Shown here: one piece after another, positions 1 to 12,302 of the stretch
How positions within the stretch are numbered: position 1 is the stretch's first letter
Layout of the letters: every line of letters starts with the position of its first letter
NCBI GenBank assembly: GCA_023078685.1
Contig: JALGAS010000008.1
Location: 1,736,001 to 1,800,000, forward strand
Direction of reading: 5' to 3'
Origin: Neopestalotiopsis rosae
Lineage: Eukaryota; Ascomycota; Sordariomycetes; Amphisphaeriales; Sporocadaceae
DNA length: 64,000 nt
Position numbers and translations under genes: made by a program
The notes under the pieces: generated by a model
Seen by the model: only the letters and a program-made list of their open reading frames with translations
What the model was told of the DNA's origin: nothing
Database searches by the model: none

Positions 1-1325
1 TGGTGGTGATCGTCGTGACAACTGTGCTGGTCTTGGTCTTGGTCGACGTGTTTTGCACCGTCACGGTCACGCTAGGCGTCAGCGACAACGTGGTCGTCTT
101 CAAAACGGTCGATGTCGGTGTTGCCAAAGTGACGGTGGTCTTGACAGTCGTGTCCCTGCTCTGGGTAACGGTGATGGTCGAGGCCTCCAGCGTAATGGTC
201 GACTTCTTGGTTGCCGTCTCGACGTCAGTGATGGTCGATCCAGGAAGAGTGGTTGTCAACGATGTTGTCCGGGTCACGAAGACCGTGGTGGCAACGGTCG
301 TGACGCTTGCAGCTAGAGTCGTAGTCTTTCCCGTCTCCTTGGTACTGACAACTGTGACTGTAGAGGTCGAGCCGGGCAATGTGACTGTGGCAGACTTGAC
401 TGCAAAGGCAGTGGTGGTCTCCGCGACTGTCTCAGGCTTTAGTGTGCTCGTCTTACCCGTCGTCTTGGTGGTGTCCACGATGATGGTCGAAGTGACACCA
501 GGAACGGTGGCGGTCTTCGTTGCGGCACTGGTGAAGAATGAAATCACGGTGACTGTAGTGACTGGTGCGCCTGCAGCCGTAGCCCTGGGAAAGACTAGGG
601 CTGCGTCGGTTGTGCCGAAAGCAACACCACGCTTAGCCTTCTGGGCGGCGGGTATGCAAGTCAGTGTGGTCGTGGCTTTGGCAGTCTTTGTTGAAGTGGT
701 AGTGATCACGAGAGTTGATGTTGTAGCTTTGAGTGTTGTTGTCTTCGTATCACCCGGGTTAATCGTGACGGTGGTGGTGCTTGTCACCTTGGCAGCGCCT
801 GGAGTGACCGTCGAGGTGACAGTGACAACTTGTCCCTGGCTCAACGTCGTTGTTGATGCCTTCGGGGTCGAAGTAGCGATGCTCGTAACGGTAGTACTAG
901 ACTTGACCGTGGTGGGCTTACCAGTCACGGTGACCAGCTGACTATGAACCTCGGTAGCCGTAGTTTGGACTGTCTTAGTACTTGTGGCCGGTGTGACGGT
1001 AGTTCCGACATCAATGATGGTAGTCATCTTGACAGTAACGACCTCGTTCGCCTCTGTAACTGTGTTCGTGTTGGTAGATGTAGCCTTGACAGTCACAGTC
1101 TTAGTCGTTGGTGCAGGCGTGACAGTTGCACCCACGTCTAGTGTGAACGTGTTTGTGGCGGTGACGAGGACAGTTGACCCAGTAGTGGTAGTCAAGATGG
1201 TCGTCTTGATCGTGCTGGGAATAGTGGTGGTGATTGTCGACGTGGACAGGGGTGTAGACGACGTGGATAAAGTCTTGGAGATCGTAGAAGAGGTGGCAGA
1301 GGAGCTTGGCACAGTCAAGTTGGCA
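1..1325 (-). other. Thr/Val/Lys-rich tail of the pectinesterase gene
   Basis: About 440 codons continue in frame from the fifth pectinesterase module. They are dominated by Thr, Val, Ser and Lys in irregular TVT and TTxKT patterns, with one basic Kex2-like KAKR near residue 2299 followed by a short non-repetitive patch. No domain is recognised. Low-complexity Thr-rich tails of this kind usually act as O-glycosylated stalks or wall-attachment regions, which is inference. The complementary strand is also open over much of the stretch, a by-product of GTC/ACC codon bias. Confidence 0.75.
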
Positions 1326-4300
1326 GCTGTAAAGGGCGACGTGTAGACAAAAGTCTCATTGATCCAAGATGTTGTTGTGAAAAAGTTCGCAACTTCGAAC
1401 TCGGCAGCCTGAGCATCGCTAAGCTCAATGGCGAAAGTGGCGCGTCCACTTGTGGATGCTCCGGGACCATAGTTGCCATACTCTCCGAAGGTGACGCCGT
1501 CAGTGCGAGGGTCGCTCTTGGTCCAAACATCCCAGCCAGTTGATTCGATACACGAGTCAAGATAGCTGCCAATCCATGCAACTCTGGCAAAGGCGTTCCA
1601 GGGACGACCGAGCGAGACCTGGCTGAAGGTTGCGCCTTGTGCGGGGGTTACTCTACACTGGTCGAACACGAAACCGGCAGCGGTGGTGTTGGTTGTTCTC
1701 TTGCTGGCTGTCAAAGCTATTTTGTCTTCGTTGGGCGCGATTGTCGAATTCAAGAAGTATCCTGCGCCAGATCCCCAGATCATGTCAATGTTTCCCTCAA
1801 TGTAAGAGTTCGATGCGAATAAATTGCCGTTAACGAGGAGTGCATCTTGGTTACCATAGACCTGGCAGCCGTAAAGTCCAGCAAACTTACTGCTCTTGAC
1901 GGCGAAACCGAGCGAGGCGTAACTTTTTGCTTATTAGTATGAGAATAAGGTTAGGGCGTCTGGTACTTACTCATCGGTCGTGCCAAAAGTGTTGGCAAAG
2001 TTGATGTTGACCGCCTGGAAATAATTACCGGTGGCATACACAGTGGCAGAGTCCGAGTTGGACGCGTCTGATTGCGTGTTGATGCCCTTATTGAACGAGA
2101 TGGTGACCTTGTTCTGGCTGTAGTCCTTCGGACTCTGGCTGTAACCAATGAAGATGGTGGTGCCGGACTTGTTCAGAACAAGCTGTTCCGAGTAGACACC
2201 TGGGTAGATGAATACAGTGGGAGTGATTTTGCTTGAAGTTGGGAGGACATCCAGGGCACCTTGGATGGTATCATACGTCGTCACACCCTCAATGGCGGTC
2301 TTGGAAACAATGTAAGCGCCAGCTGGGGGCGTTGTGCCGTCATAATCTGTCGTGCCAACCGTCACTGGATCTGTAGTTTTTACGGCAGGCGACGGTGTCG
2401 CGATGCTGTCCCAGTACGTCATGTCGATCCAATCTGTGCTATCCATAACGCTGGCCAGCGAGTAAGTGTCACTGGTGAGCAGAGTACATTTCTGCCAAGC
2501 GACTCTGGCGGCGGCGTTATTCTCCCAGTTACCAGGGCCAGTGTTGTTGTACTCGGCAAAGGTGATGTAGTCAGTCTGCGGGTTAGATGTACTCCATACC
2601 TTCCAGCCCGATGGGGCGATGATATCATCCAGATAACTGTTCTTGACAACCACGAGGGCATAAGCACTGTATGGCCGCCCGAGATAGACTGAAGCGGTCA
2701 AGTCTACGGTGGCGGTCTTGGCGGCGGTAAAGAGGCACTGGTCGAAGATATAGCCTCCGACAGCAGTCAACGAGGCTCGGCTGTGAGCTGTCACAGCGGA
2801 GCCGGCTCTCTTGGCACCAATCGTGCATCCTTTGAAGTACTACAGAGATGTTAGCTCGATCTTCTTCGACCGAAAAGAATATACTTACCGCCTTGGAGTA
2901 GCCCCAGATGAAATCAATGGCGCCGTCAATATAGGAGCTTTCGTAGTACTGATATCCAGCTTTGTTTCCGGTGAGCAGAGTGTCTTGCCAGCCGAGGAAT
3001 GAACAGGCATAGAATCCAATATGCTGGCCGTAGATGCTGCCAGCAAGGGTGACATAGCTTGACAGCGACCCATCGAGGTTGTCAGAGTTCTCAATATTGA
3101 TGTTGTACAGGGAGATTTTGGTACCGGCAGTGGCAAAGGTCGCCGTCTCGGCATCGGAGTGGCCCGTGGGAACAGGGCTGACAGAGAGTCCGCGAGCGTG
3201 GGTAATAGTGACGGTGTTGTCGGCGTAGGCCTGACCGGGGTTGCCAGTAGTGTATCCAATAATCATGACAGGACCGGCACGGTCGACTGTGGGAACCTGC
3301 TCGGAGTATGTGCCGGGGTATACGAAAATGATCTGAGTGCTGCTGTCATCAGGCAAGCTGGCCAGAGCATCGGTCAAATTGCTAAAGGAGCCGGCCTGAG
3401 TGCCACCCACAGAAACCAGGACAGCAGCGATGGGAGGGATGGTACCACTGGTAGGGTGCGCCCAGGTGGCAGAGGCTGTGGCACTCGCCGTCACAGCAGA
3501 CGACGTTGCCGAAGCAGTGGTCGTTGGCGTTGAGCCTAGTGAGAAGCTCGGCGAGTAGTTGTACGCCGTCCAGTCGATGAAAGCCGTGTTACCGATGAAC
3601 GCGTCCAAGGTGTAGAGAGTAGCTTGAGAGTCTGTAAGATTTGTGGCAAACTCGGCACGTGATGTTCCCCAAGCGCCTGGGCCCGAGTTGTTATACTCGC
3701 CGAACATGACATTTGCTGTCTGGGGATTACTTGTCTGCCACACACTCCATCCGGCGGGGGAGATGTGCTTGTCAAGATACGAGTTCATGTACACTACGAC
3801 AGCGTACTGCGACCATGGGCGGCCAAGGTAGGTGGTGGCAGCTACAGATGTCTTGCCCGCGGTGTACGAGCTCGTGTAGGTCACATAGCATGAGTCGAAG
3901 ATGTAGCCACCAGCCCAGGCTGAGTTCGGTCGATTCTGCGCCGTGATGTATGCTCCCGCGGTGTTTGACGCGATGTAGCATTGATGAAAGTAAGCCTTTG
4001 AGTAGCCCCAAATGAAGTCGACGCTGCCTTCAATGTAGCAGTTGCTGAAGACTTGAACACCTTGATTGGCGAGCAACGTGTCCTGGTATCCCTTGAATGA
4101 ACATCCGTAAGCGGCCATGTTCGAGCCATAGAAGTCAGCTGCCAATGCTGCAGTGCTGGGCGTCTGCGGATACGCGTTGACAAAGTCAATGTTGTAGAGG
4201 GCGAGGCCAGAACCATCAGTTCGCTTCCAGTTGAGGACTGGGGTGTTCTCGTTGGAAACAGTGCCGCTCGTCGAGACCCCGTAGTTGAATTGAAGGGTCA

Positions 4301-7300
4301 CAAGGTTGCCAGTGTAGTCGCTGGGGTTCTGTGTTTCACCTCTTAGTGTGACTTTGCCTACCCCCGTCCTGTTGACACAGATCTGCTCTGTGTAGGTACC
4401 AGCAAGGATGTAAACTTCGTGAGCTTTGCCATCGGCGGGAATCGCAGCGACAGCCGACATGACACTGCCAAATTGGGATCCAGTGGGAGTAGGCGCCACA
4501 GTGTAAGTCAACGTCGCAGTGGTAGAGGATGCAGTATCGCTGACAGTCGTAGCCGTGGCTGAGAGACTTGCCGTTGAGCTGGTGGGCGACACAGATGTGG
4601 AAGATGAGACGGAGGAGGATAATGACGACGACGAGGAAACTACAGTCGCACTATAGATTGAGTCTGGGAACCCAGCGAACGGCGCAATAGCCGAAGTATC
4701 GAGCCAGCTGGAATCGCCCAAGAGGGAGGCCACCGTGTAGGATGTTGTGTCTGACTGGATCTGAGCATTAGAAATGCGCGAGCTCGTGGCAGCACCCGGT
4801 CCCGTGTTGTTTGCCTCGATAAAGGTTACGTTGACGGAGGAACCAGCTACTCTCCAGCCTGCCGAGGCAATGTGCGCATCAAGGTAAGAGTTGATGTAAT
4901 AGACACGCGACGATGTTGAGTAGTCCCTGCCAAGGTAAGTTGAACCCTTGGCGACGCTGCTGCTAGCTGGAATAATTGCACAGGTGTCGAATACCTGAAT
5001 GGACGGGCCGTATGATGCTTGGTAACTCTGAGCAGCGATGTTCTGGCCACTGGTAACGCCGGATGTGACGATTTTAGAGTTGTAAAAATACTGGAACTCG
5101 TTAGCAATAACTCGACGGCACTATGCAGGGGGATTACTTACCGCGCCGCCTTGACCCCAGATAAAGTCAGTGGTGCCTTCGATGTACGAGTTGGCAAAAT
5201 AAAAGGCGCCGTAGTTGAGCAGGAGCGTGCCTTGGCTGGACTTGAAACTACATCCATAGAAGCCCGTCTTCAGGGCTTTGCCAACAAAGGCCGCAGTGAT
5301 ATAGTTGGTTTGTGGTGTGTACGTGTTGGCAAAGTTGATGTTGTAAAACGACATCTTGCTCGTGTAGTACTGGGTGGCCTGGAATGGCGACGTGCTGGCC
5401 GAGAGACCCGAATTGGACGCAACGCCGGAGGATGACTGAATCGTGACGGTGTTGGAGCCGTATGAAAGGGTATCGTCAGTCTCGCCACGGAAGACGGTAG
5501 CTCCGACACGCGAGATGGTGATCTGCTCAGTATATGTACCACCGAGGATGTAGACGTACTGAGCGGTGTTGTCGGAAGGCAGGGCAGCCACGGCTGCGGA
5601 TATGTTGTTGAAAGTTGCGCAGGAGCCTACAGGACCAACCACCTTAGCAGTCGAGGGGACCGATGTTGGCAGCACGCACCCTCCTGTGCTCGCGGAGGAT
5701 GTGCTCGCGGAGGATGTGGTCACTGAGGATGTGGTCACTGAGGATATGAAATCGCTGGAGGTAGGCGTGGAGCTTTCAGACGCAGAGCTGCTGGAAGACG
5801 ACACAGTGATTTGACTGACGCTCGAAGACGAAAAACCGCTCGATACTGTGCTGGAAATCGTGCTAGAGACCGTGCCGAAGGACGAGGCGGAGGCAGTGCT
5901 AGACGTGGCCACATTGGAGGCGGTGTTGGACGAGAACGTGCTGGACGTGCTCGATGACGATGAGCTGGACGACTGGGAAGAACCTCTCGAATCCTGCTCC
6001 GACACGCCAGCCAAGATCCTGCCCAAGACGCCCTGGTCCATCCATGATGTCTGAGTGGTGGCAACCGTCGGGTTTGCATTAGCAAAGAACGCAGGGATTT
6101 CATAAGGTCCGAGCTGAGAACCAGAAGTCGCGAGGGACACGTATGGAGAACGAGCGGCCACGTTTTGCGAGTAGCTGCCCGCACCAGTGGTGAGGTACTC
6201 AAGGTAGGTATTCAAGGGTGACTGGGTCTTGGAGTCAACATGTGCACCACTGGCAGCGACGAAGCTGCCGATTGTGGTGTTTCTGTAGAGGGCGACCGAA
6301 CCATTGTTGTTGGCAGTGAACAGGTAAACGAATGTGTTGGTTAAGCCGCTCTTCTGAGCCACGTTGCAGGAGTCGAGAACTACGGTAGAGTTGTAGAGTG
6401 TCGTCCCATAGTTGGCTCCTTGCGTATAGAGTATGTTGGCACTCTTGGCGGTAGCCGTGATCGTTGAGCTGTAGATATACAGAGAGGGATATTGGTAGAT
6501 GATCTTGTCGGCAGCCTCAATGTAGGAATCTGCAATCAAGCCCGAAGATATGCCACCTTGGATGCAAACCTGGCCTGCGGCAACGAATTGGCATCCGTAA
6601 AATGCAAGCTGTGATCCTTTGAGCGATACTGCGCCAAGCGCTGACAATGAGTTGGTGTTGCTGAAGTTGATGTTTCTAAACGTGACACCTTTGATGGCAG
6701 TTGACGACAGCGTCAAAGGGACAGCTGCGTCGTTTGCGATGGTGACGAGATTCTGCGTGTAGTCACTGACAGCAGTATTATCACGAGCCTTGAGGCTAGC
6801 CGTCTCTCCAATAATAGTAACAGCCGCGGTCGCAGAAACAGTAACGGCTTCACTATAAGTGCCGGCTTTGATGGTCACTGTGGGCACGCCATTGCTCTGA
6901 GCAAAAGCAATGGCCGATGCTATGTTCCCACCAGGCGTAACTGTGACAGCTGAATACGAGCCTAATTTTATTAGTAGAGTGTACATTGGCATTCGATTGC
7001 GACCTACCCGTGGAAGTAGATGTGGACGAGGTACCGAGCACCGTAGAAGCCGCTGCTGAGCTATCGGTATAGGTTGCTGTCGACGAAGTCGAACCTATAG
7101 GGGTAACGACAGACGTCAGCGATGTTGACAAAGAGGATGTGGATATCAAATCAGAAAATGCAAGATTGCTCGTCGGAGTAGGTGTTGCCGGGGAACCAGA
7201 TCCAGCCGCTGTGAAAGAAAGAGCTGTAGATGAAATGGATTCAGATGCTATAAAGACTGTTCCTGATGTTGCGAAGGAGACAGGCTCTGATGTGGACAAG

Positions 7301-7722
7301 ACGAATGCTTCCAGACCAAATTCACTGTCATATGAAGCAGTGAAGGTGGTTGCAACTTGAGAAGTTGAAGTCGAGCTGGGTCCATAACTCAGTGCTGGAG
7401 TAGTCGAAGAGTGACTGGAGCTCAGTTCGAGATCGAGAGACGGTTGTACCGAGACTGAACTCGCTCTAGAAGTGGAGATATCCGTTGAAGAGTCCAGCGA
7501 AAACGAAGAGGGCGAAGAAGATGCTTCAATGGAAGTGGTAGGGAACGTTGTGTGGCTAGAGGCCGAGGAGCTAAGGAATGTGGAGAGGGTGACTGGTGCG
7601 GAGGAGACGGCCGAGAGCAATGACACTGGAACGCGGCCACATCGCCGTCGCAGGACGGATGGCTCACCTTGTTGTGCTACCGCCAAGGCAGGCAGAATGC
7701 CGTAAAGAAACAGCGACCGCAT
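1..7722 (-). CDS. Secreted five-module pectin methylesterase-like protein, 3' end beyond window
   Basis: Proposed exons are 7722-7008, 6961-5142, 5090-2889, 2839-1971 and 1922 to the left edge; all junctions keep phase and give at least 2509 residues. Residues 1-16 form a signal peptide, followed by a Ser/Thr-rich linker. Five CE8 pectinesterase-like beta-helix modules follow at about 240-545, 665-975, 1045-1358, 1398-1725 and 1752-2060, separated by Ser-rich linkers. Modules 3 and 4 keep all catalytic signatures (QDT, DFIWG, LGRPW/LGRPY). Module 5 has QDA, DMIWG and LGRPW. Module 2 has QGT, DFIWG and LGRD. Module 1 lacks all three. A Thr/Val/Lys-rich tail starts near residue 2068 and is still open at base 1. 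The family demethylates cell-wall pectin, and ordinary members have a single module of about 300-350 residues. An inactive carbohydrate-binding role for modules 1 and 2 is inference. Confidence 0.88.
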
Positions 7723-8783
7723 GATGTTGACCGGATGCGACGTCGCAGCAGGACTCTTCTGATGCTTGACTGGTACGACGGGATCAGGGAATTGGCACGG
7801 CAGGCATGGCCAAGCTTATAGGTTGCAAGAGCCTGAGAGATCTCCGATGTGGCCGATGCACTTTCACGCTGGCTCCTGCGTGTCGGCTCCATTGTGGCTG
7901 GCCTTGCTTTGAAATTCGGAACGCTCTAGCCAACGAAGCTATTCACATTGCGCCGCCGTATACAGCTCAGCTGGGTTCTCGTCGGGGTTCTCGGCGGTAA
8001 CCCTGATGCAGATGGCGATAAGCGACCCAGATGCTCGGTAACCTTGATCACACACACAGCTGCCATATAGTCAGAACTTGGCATAGCTTAAATCTCGGCA
8101 ATAAATCGAAAGCGGTACTCTCCTCCGGCAGAGCCTCCACATCTAAGGCTACTACATATCCACCATTGACCACACGCCACGGACGGAGATGTTCCACCAA
8201 TTATCTTTCCGGATGTGCGCCGCATACCACGGATGAGAATGACCACTGAAAGCCTGGATCATGGCCAAGACGCGCACCTCTCTTGTGTCACTGCCCATTG
8301 GACAGCTCAGTCAGCCTGGAGGGCGAGGTTATATGAACCGTAGTTTTGACATGGCCCACAAGCGAGACATCTCACAAATGAGACTTTTGACCATGTGGTT
8401 GCTGGTGAGGACTTGCTGTGGCCAAGCACATTTGAACACTGCTCCTTTTCAGGTGTCAATGAATCAGCAACGCGACAAAGCCTGTATAGGACGTTGAGGC
8501 CCTGAGCTGCCGGCGAGTCAACGATCCGGGGAGGCCGGAACAGCGAAACGGGAGTTCCTGTGCCTAGCCTGATATGGCCTTGGGCACCGCACACCAGACA
8601 GCTGACACCTAGCCAAGCTAGCGGTGGGCTGACGGGAGGTTAGAGTTTGCGTCCAAAGATTCCAGTGACTGTGGAAAGATCGTGAACGACTACACGACGC
8701 GACCTCGGTTGAAGTCGTTTGTCGTTAAGCGGTGCCCACTTGGATCAATACTTGATCTACTGTGGCTGAACTCGTATCCCTTA
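7723..8783. other. Intergenic DNA upstream of the pectinesterase gene
   Basis: This is the presumed promoter and upstream region of the large pectinesterase gene. Short open frames on both strands have no recognisable motif, start context or splice structure. Nothing else can be supported. Confidence 0.6.
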
Positions 8784-9284
8784 GCCCTGAACGGCTCAGC
8801 GAACTACTAGCAACAAAACTACTGGCAAGATACAAATGGCTTGCACAAAAACAGTGGGGAGGATGCTGGTATCAGAAAATCAGGCTATACCACTTTTGAC
8901 GATGCATTTTAATGTGAACTAGGTATAGTAAGTGCTGACTGCAGACTGGCGATACCCTTAGAATTGAATACCTGCACAATAACGCTGTACGTATTACTAT
9001 TTTCTGGCTGCATGGCTGCATAATTGCATCGTTAGTTTAGTTGCATTGCTGGTCACATCACAAACTACTGCCAAACCCCTGAAATTACCAAGTTTAGGCC
9101 TCCCGAGCCCCTGGTCAAAAGAATACATCGAAAAAGCTAGTCTACTGGCAATAATGCTAAACAAAAAGGTTATACATAAAGATGGAGCCTGACAGCACCT
9201 AGCAAACCAGTAAAGTGGAACGTTTTTGCCAATAGTTTTTGTCCTAGTAGTCTGTTGCCAGTAATTCGCTGTGCCTTGCAGGGC
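8784..9284. mobile_element. Degenerate inverted-repeat element (MITE-like)
   Basis: The left end (8784-8815) and the reverse complement of the right end (9253-9284) match at 27 of 32 positions, sharing the core CAGCGAA and the sequence GCAACA. The pair bounds 501 bases of AT-rich, non-coding DNA. The 4-base repeat CTTA sits immediately outside both ends (8780-8783 and 9285-9288), consistent with a target duplication of TTA or CTTA. TTA duplications are typical of PIF/Harbinger-type elements, but the superfamily cannot be fixed by eye. The inside repeats short variants of ACTACTGGCAA and carries no transposase. Confidence 0.6.
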
Positions 9285-11158
9285 CTTAAACTAGCAACCA
9301 CAACGGTTTTTCAATCCTGCCCCTGGTTTGTAACCTCCTACTATGACCGATCACCTCCCAGCATTTTGTCCTCGATATCCAAACAGTGAATAGTTTCCCA
9401 GATATATTTTGAATCAGATAAATAACTATTTTTGCATCTTATAAATAGTACTGTGGCAGAAACTATGGAATCTGATGATTTCGGAAGTATAATCGTGGTT
9501 ACTGGCTGAAAGACGCGGTCCCCGCTGTTCGGTTCTGCCAAAACTTGCCTAATTAGGTACCGTGGTGGTTGCCAGTCTACACAGTTGGGTATGCACACAG
9601 CAATCATACGTACTATGTATGCTCTGATGCATCCTCGCTTACTTGTCAGTGATCATAGAGATGGGCCCATGGACATCCCTGTGCCACGCTGTCGTCAAAA
9701 ACGTTTTTGACAGCTGGGGCCTTGGCAGCTGAGCCTAGCGGTTAATCGCTTCAAATTCTCTTACAACCCCACCACAGCCTTCGGATATAGCTACCTTCGG
9801 ACTTAGCGCTCTTTACCTCAGCTGGTTCGACGCATGGCACTGGAATGACCTCGGCACGCTAGAAGTCTCGAAGGATATAGGTTGAGGCTCTCGGAGCAAG
9901 GTCGGCCTGGCCTGCAAAGTATGATACCGGCTCTCGACGATAGTGACGGCCTCTGTCATTTGGTGTCATGTCGCCGCCGTAAAGGGGTGACTCTAGCTGT
10001 GTAGCATATCCCGCATATTCCCATATCACCTGATCATCTGAAATGAGAATCAAGCCACCCGAGGTGACAATGACTCGGTCGCGTCGGTCGCATCGGGCGC
10101 ATGATGACACGGCTCGAGCCGAATCTGCACGACATTAAGCAAAGCTCAAACGGGCTGCTGGGAGTGATAGAAATGTTGACCTAATAATTAAATCTGACAT
10201 CATCTTGGCGTTGTGAAGATACCGCACGCCCTCGAACCTCGTTAGGCCTGCATGATATACATTGCGGAATGGGATTTTAATGCGCTATGGCCGATGGCTA
10301 GGCGCTTGACACGCACAAAACGACCCTCTACCCTAACGTACCCCGTCTCGCTGCGTGCAACAGAGCTTGAATGTTCTCCGTAAGTAAGGCCGTTGCTGGG
10401 CGCTAAACGCCGCTGAGAAGTGGGGCCTCGACTGTGACAATGGAATGAGTAAGCAGACCACTATCGTGCCGCACTGGACATATTGCTAAAGTCATCATCA
10501 CAGCATTCATGACAAGACATCCAACCTGCAAAATATATTGATGGGTGTGACATTGGGCGATACGCCAGCAGCTGCGAGCAACGCTCTTGGAATTTGAAAA
10601 CGGATCTTGCGAGATGAGACTGGCTTTAGCTAAGTATATAATTTAACAGATATCTTGTGGACAGCTTTGAACACTATAAAGGTGAGCGAAAGTCGTTATA
10701 TCTACCTTTCATCGAGATTCTGACTTTAGTCATTGTCGGTCTCTACACGCTTACCACGGCAGCGGCTGTAGAACAATCGAGACATTTGATAACTAGTTCA
10801 TGTTGGTCTTGACAAGCATTTCACTTCAGGAACAATGTCCATCAGGTCGTGGGCCTGTACGACCTTTCTGCCCGCCTTATATGCAAGACCGCAGCGTAAT
10901 CTCAAGCTCTCTGGGCTCGATTTCACTGCTTCAAGTCTTCCCCCAAATTGCCCGTCCAGCCCCACCCAAGTCTTCGTCCACCACCAAAGTCGCCCACCCG
11001 AGCGCTGATCACGATACATTCAACCCTCGCGTCGCCGACCCAAATTCAGCTTCCCAGAGGTCTGGATATTCAGTGGACATCGCGGCTTATGCAGGTGATT
11101 AGTCCACCATATGTTCTCTTACGTCTCACTTCCTCAGCAGCTCAGTAGGAGTTTACCA
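9285..11158. other. Gene-poor intergenic DNA
   Basis: No coding region with plausible starts, splice sites or family motifs is visible on either strand in this 1.9 kb stretch. Short open frames such as those near 9341-9607 and 9859-10110 look random. Confidence 0.55.
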
Positions 11159-11229
11159 GCATTAGTGGTTTAGTGGTAAAATCCATCGTTGCCATCGATG
11201 GGCCCCGCGTTCGATTCGCGGCTAATGCA
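11159..11229 (+). tRNA. tRNA-Gly (anticodon GCC)
   Basis: The acceptor stem pairs GCATTAG (11159-11165) with CTAATGC (11222-11228), and the discriminator base is A. The anticodon arm has stem CATCG/CGATG and loop TTGCCAT, giving anticodon GCC at 11191-11193. The T arm contains the B-box core GTTCGATTC, and the D arm has the A-box-like TGGTTTAGTGG. No intron is present. A TTTT at 11238-11241 fits a polymerase III terminator. The sequence closely resembles the conserved eukaryotic glycine tRNA. Confidence 0.95.
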
Positions 11230-11728
11230 ACCTTGTCTTTTGTTGGCGTTTAGTATGTTTTTAGTATTTTTTCCCTCTTTTTACATTTTGCTGCATCTGG
11301 TCACGAAACATGACCACACAGCCAGACATACACGGGAATAAGCGATCTGCCATGGGCCGGTGTTCCTTGTTCGGTAGCGTAGATACTGAGGGAATTGCCA
11401 TGTTAGAATGTAATCAGAAGCCGCCGAGGAGAGTGTGGACCCCCCAAATTGTTGACCAATTGGAAACAGTAAACCACACCAATAGCAGGTTGCGCAGAGA
11501 ATGAGTTCGGGAAGTAAGCTTTTTTCCCAACCCGACAGTCTGGTTCAGCGCTCATTTCGCTTTTGGTGTTGGCTAATCTGAGTTTGAGCTTTATCCGCTG
11601 CGGAGCCAACAGGCTTCATCGCACACCTATTTGGTTGCCGAATGAATCCAGTCATGTTATCTGCGCTGCACATGTCCGATGTACGTTGGTTAGTCATACA
11701 CGTCGGAGAACGATCCGTGAGATCTGAG

Positions 11729-11770
<42 letters not shown>

Positions 11771-12302
11771 CACTCAGGGATCATGGGCGGACGATAATGT
11801 GGGATTGAATGTGAGTTGTCACTTGCAGTTATACATCTTTGTCTATGTACACTGGTATCATTGCTCATATCCACTCGCGGACAGGTCCGGACGCTGGATG
11901 AATGGGACATTGCAGACTTGAACTTTCATGAGAAGGACGGCAAGAATTTTGGTCCAAATAGCTGGACAATGGTCTGGAACAGGTGCAATATCTAACCGAC
12001 CCCCTTGTTATGATCTACGCAGTCTTTCCATGGCCATTCCAGCGTATTGTCAGTCTTGTAAAGCAGACCAGGAAGCACCGGGGTCTTGTAGCTATGTACA
12101 TTTGCGAAGAAACTACACATAAACAGATTTTGATCGGGACGTATGCAACTTATAAATATTGCAGTGAGTTGGATGCACAAAATTACAGACGATACACTAT
12201 GCGGCCTTCTCTCATTTGACAATGATATGGGCTCCTCTGTAACACTTTGCGATACTTTGACCAGCACGCTTTGAGCATACGTCCCACCTTCGAAAAGTTT
12301 TC
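11230..12302. other. Intergenic DNA between tRNA-Gly and the LysM gene
   Basis: No gene is supported here. The region contains T-rich DNA after the tRNA and a long A run. It ends at the 3' side of the minus-strand LysM gene. Confidence 0.6.
11729..11769 (+). repeat. Homopolymer of 41 A
   Basis: An uninterrupted run of 41 adenines follows GATCTGAG. It could be the tail of a degraded retroposed copy or a simple slippage tract. No adjacent LINE or SINE body is recognisable, and its length may be unreliable in the assembly. Confidence 0.9.

Noticed and set aside
3..941. Long plus-strand open frame of 312 codons rich in Val and Thr
   Set aside because: It is the complement of the Thr-rich pectinesterase tail, which continues in frame from a clear catalytic module. 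The openness follows from GTC/ACC-biased codons.
11545..11910. Minus-strand frame with a poly-Phe run
   Set aside because: The Phe run is only the 41-base A homopolymer read backwards; flanking codons look random.
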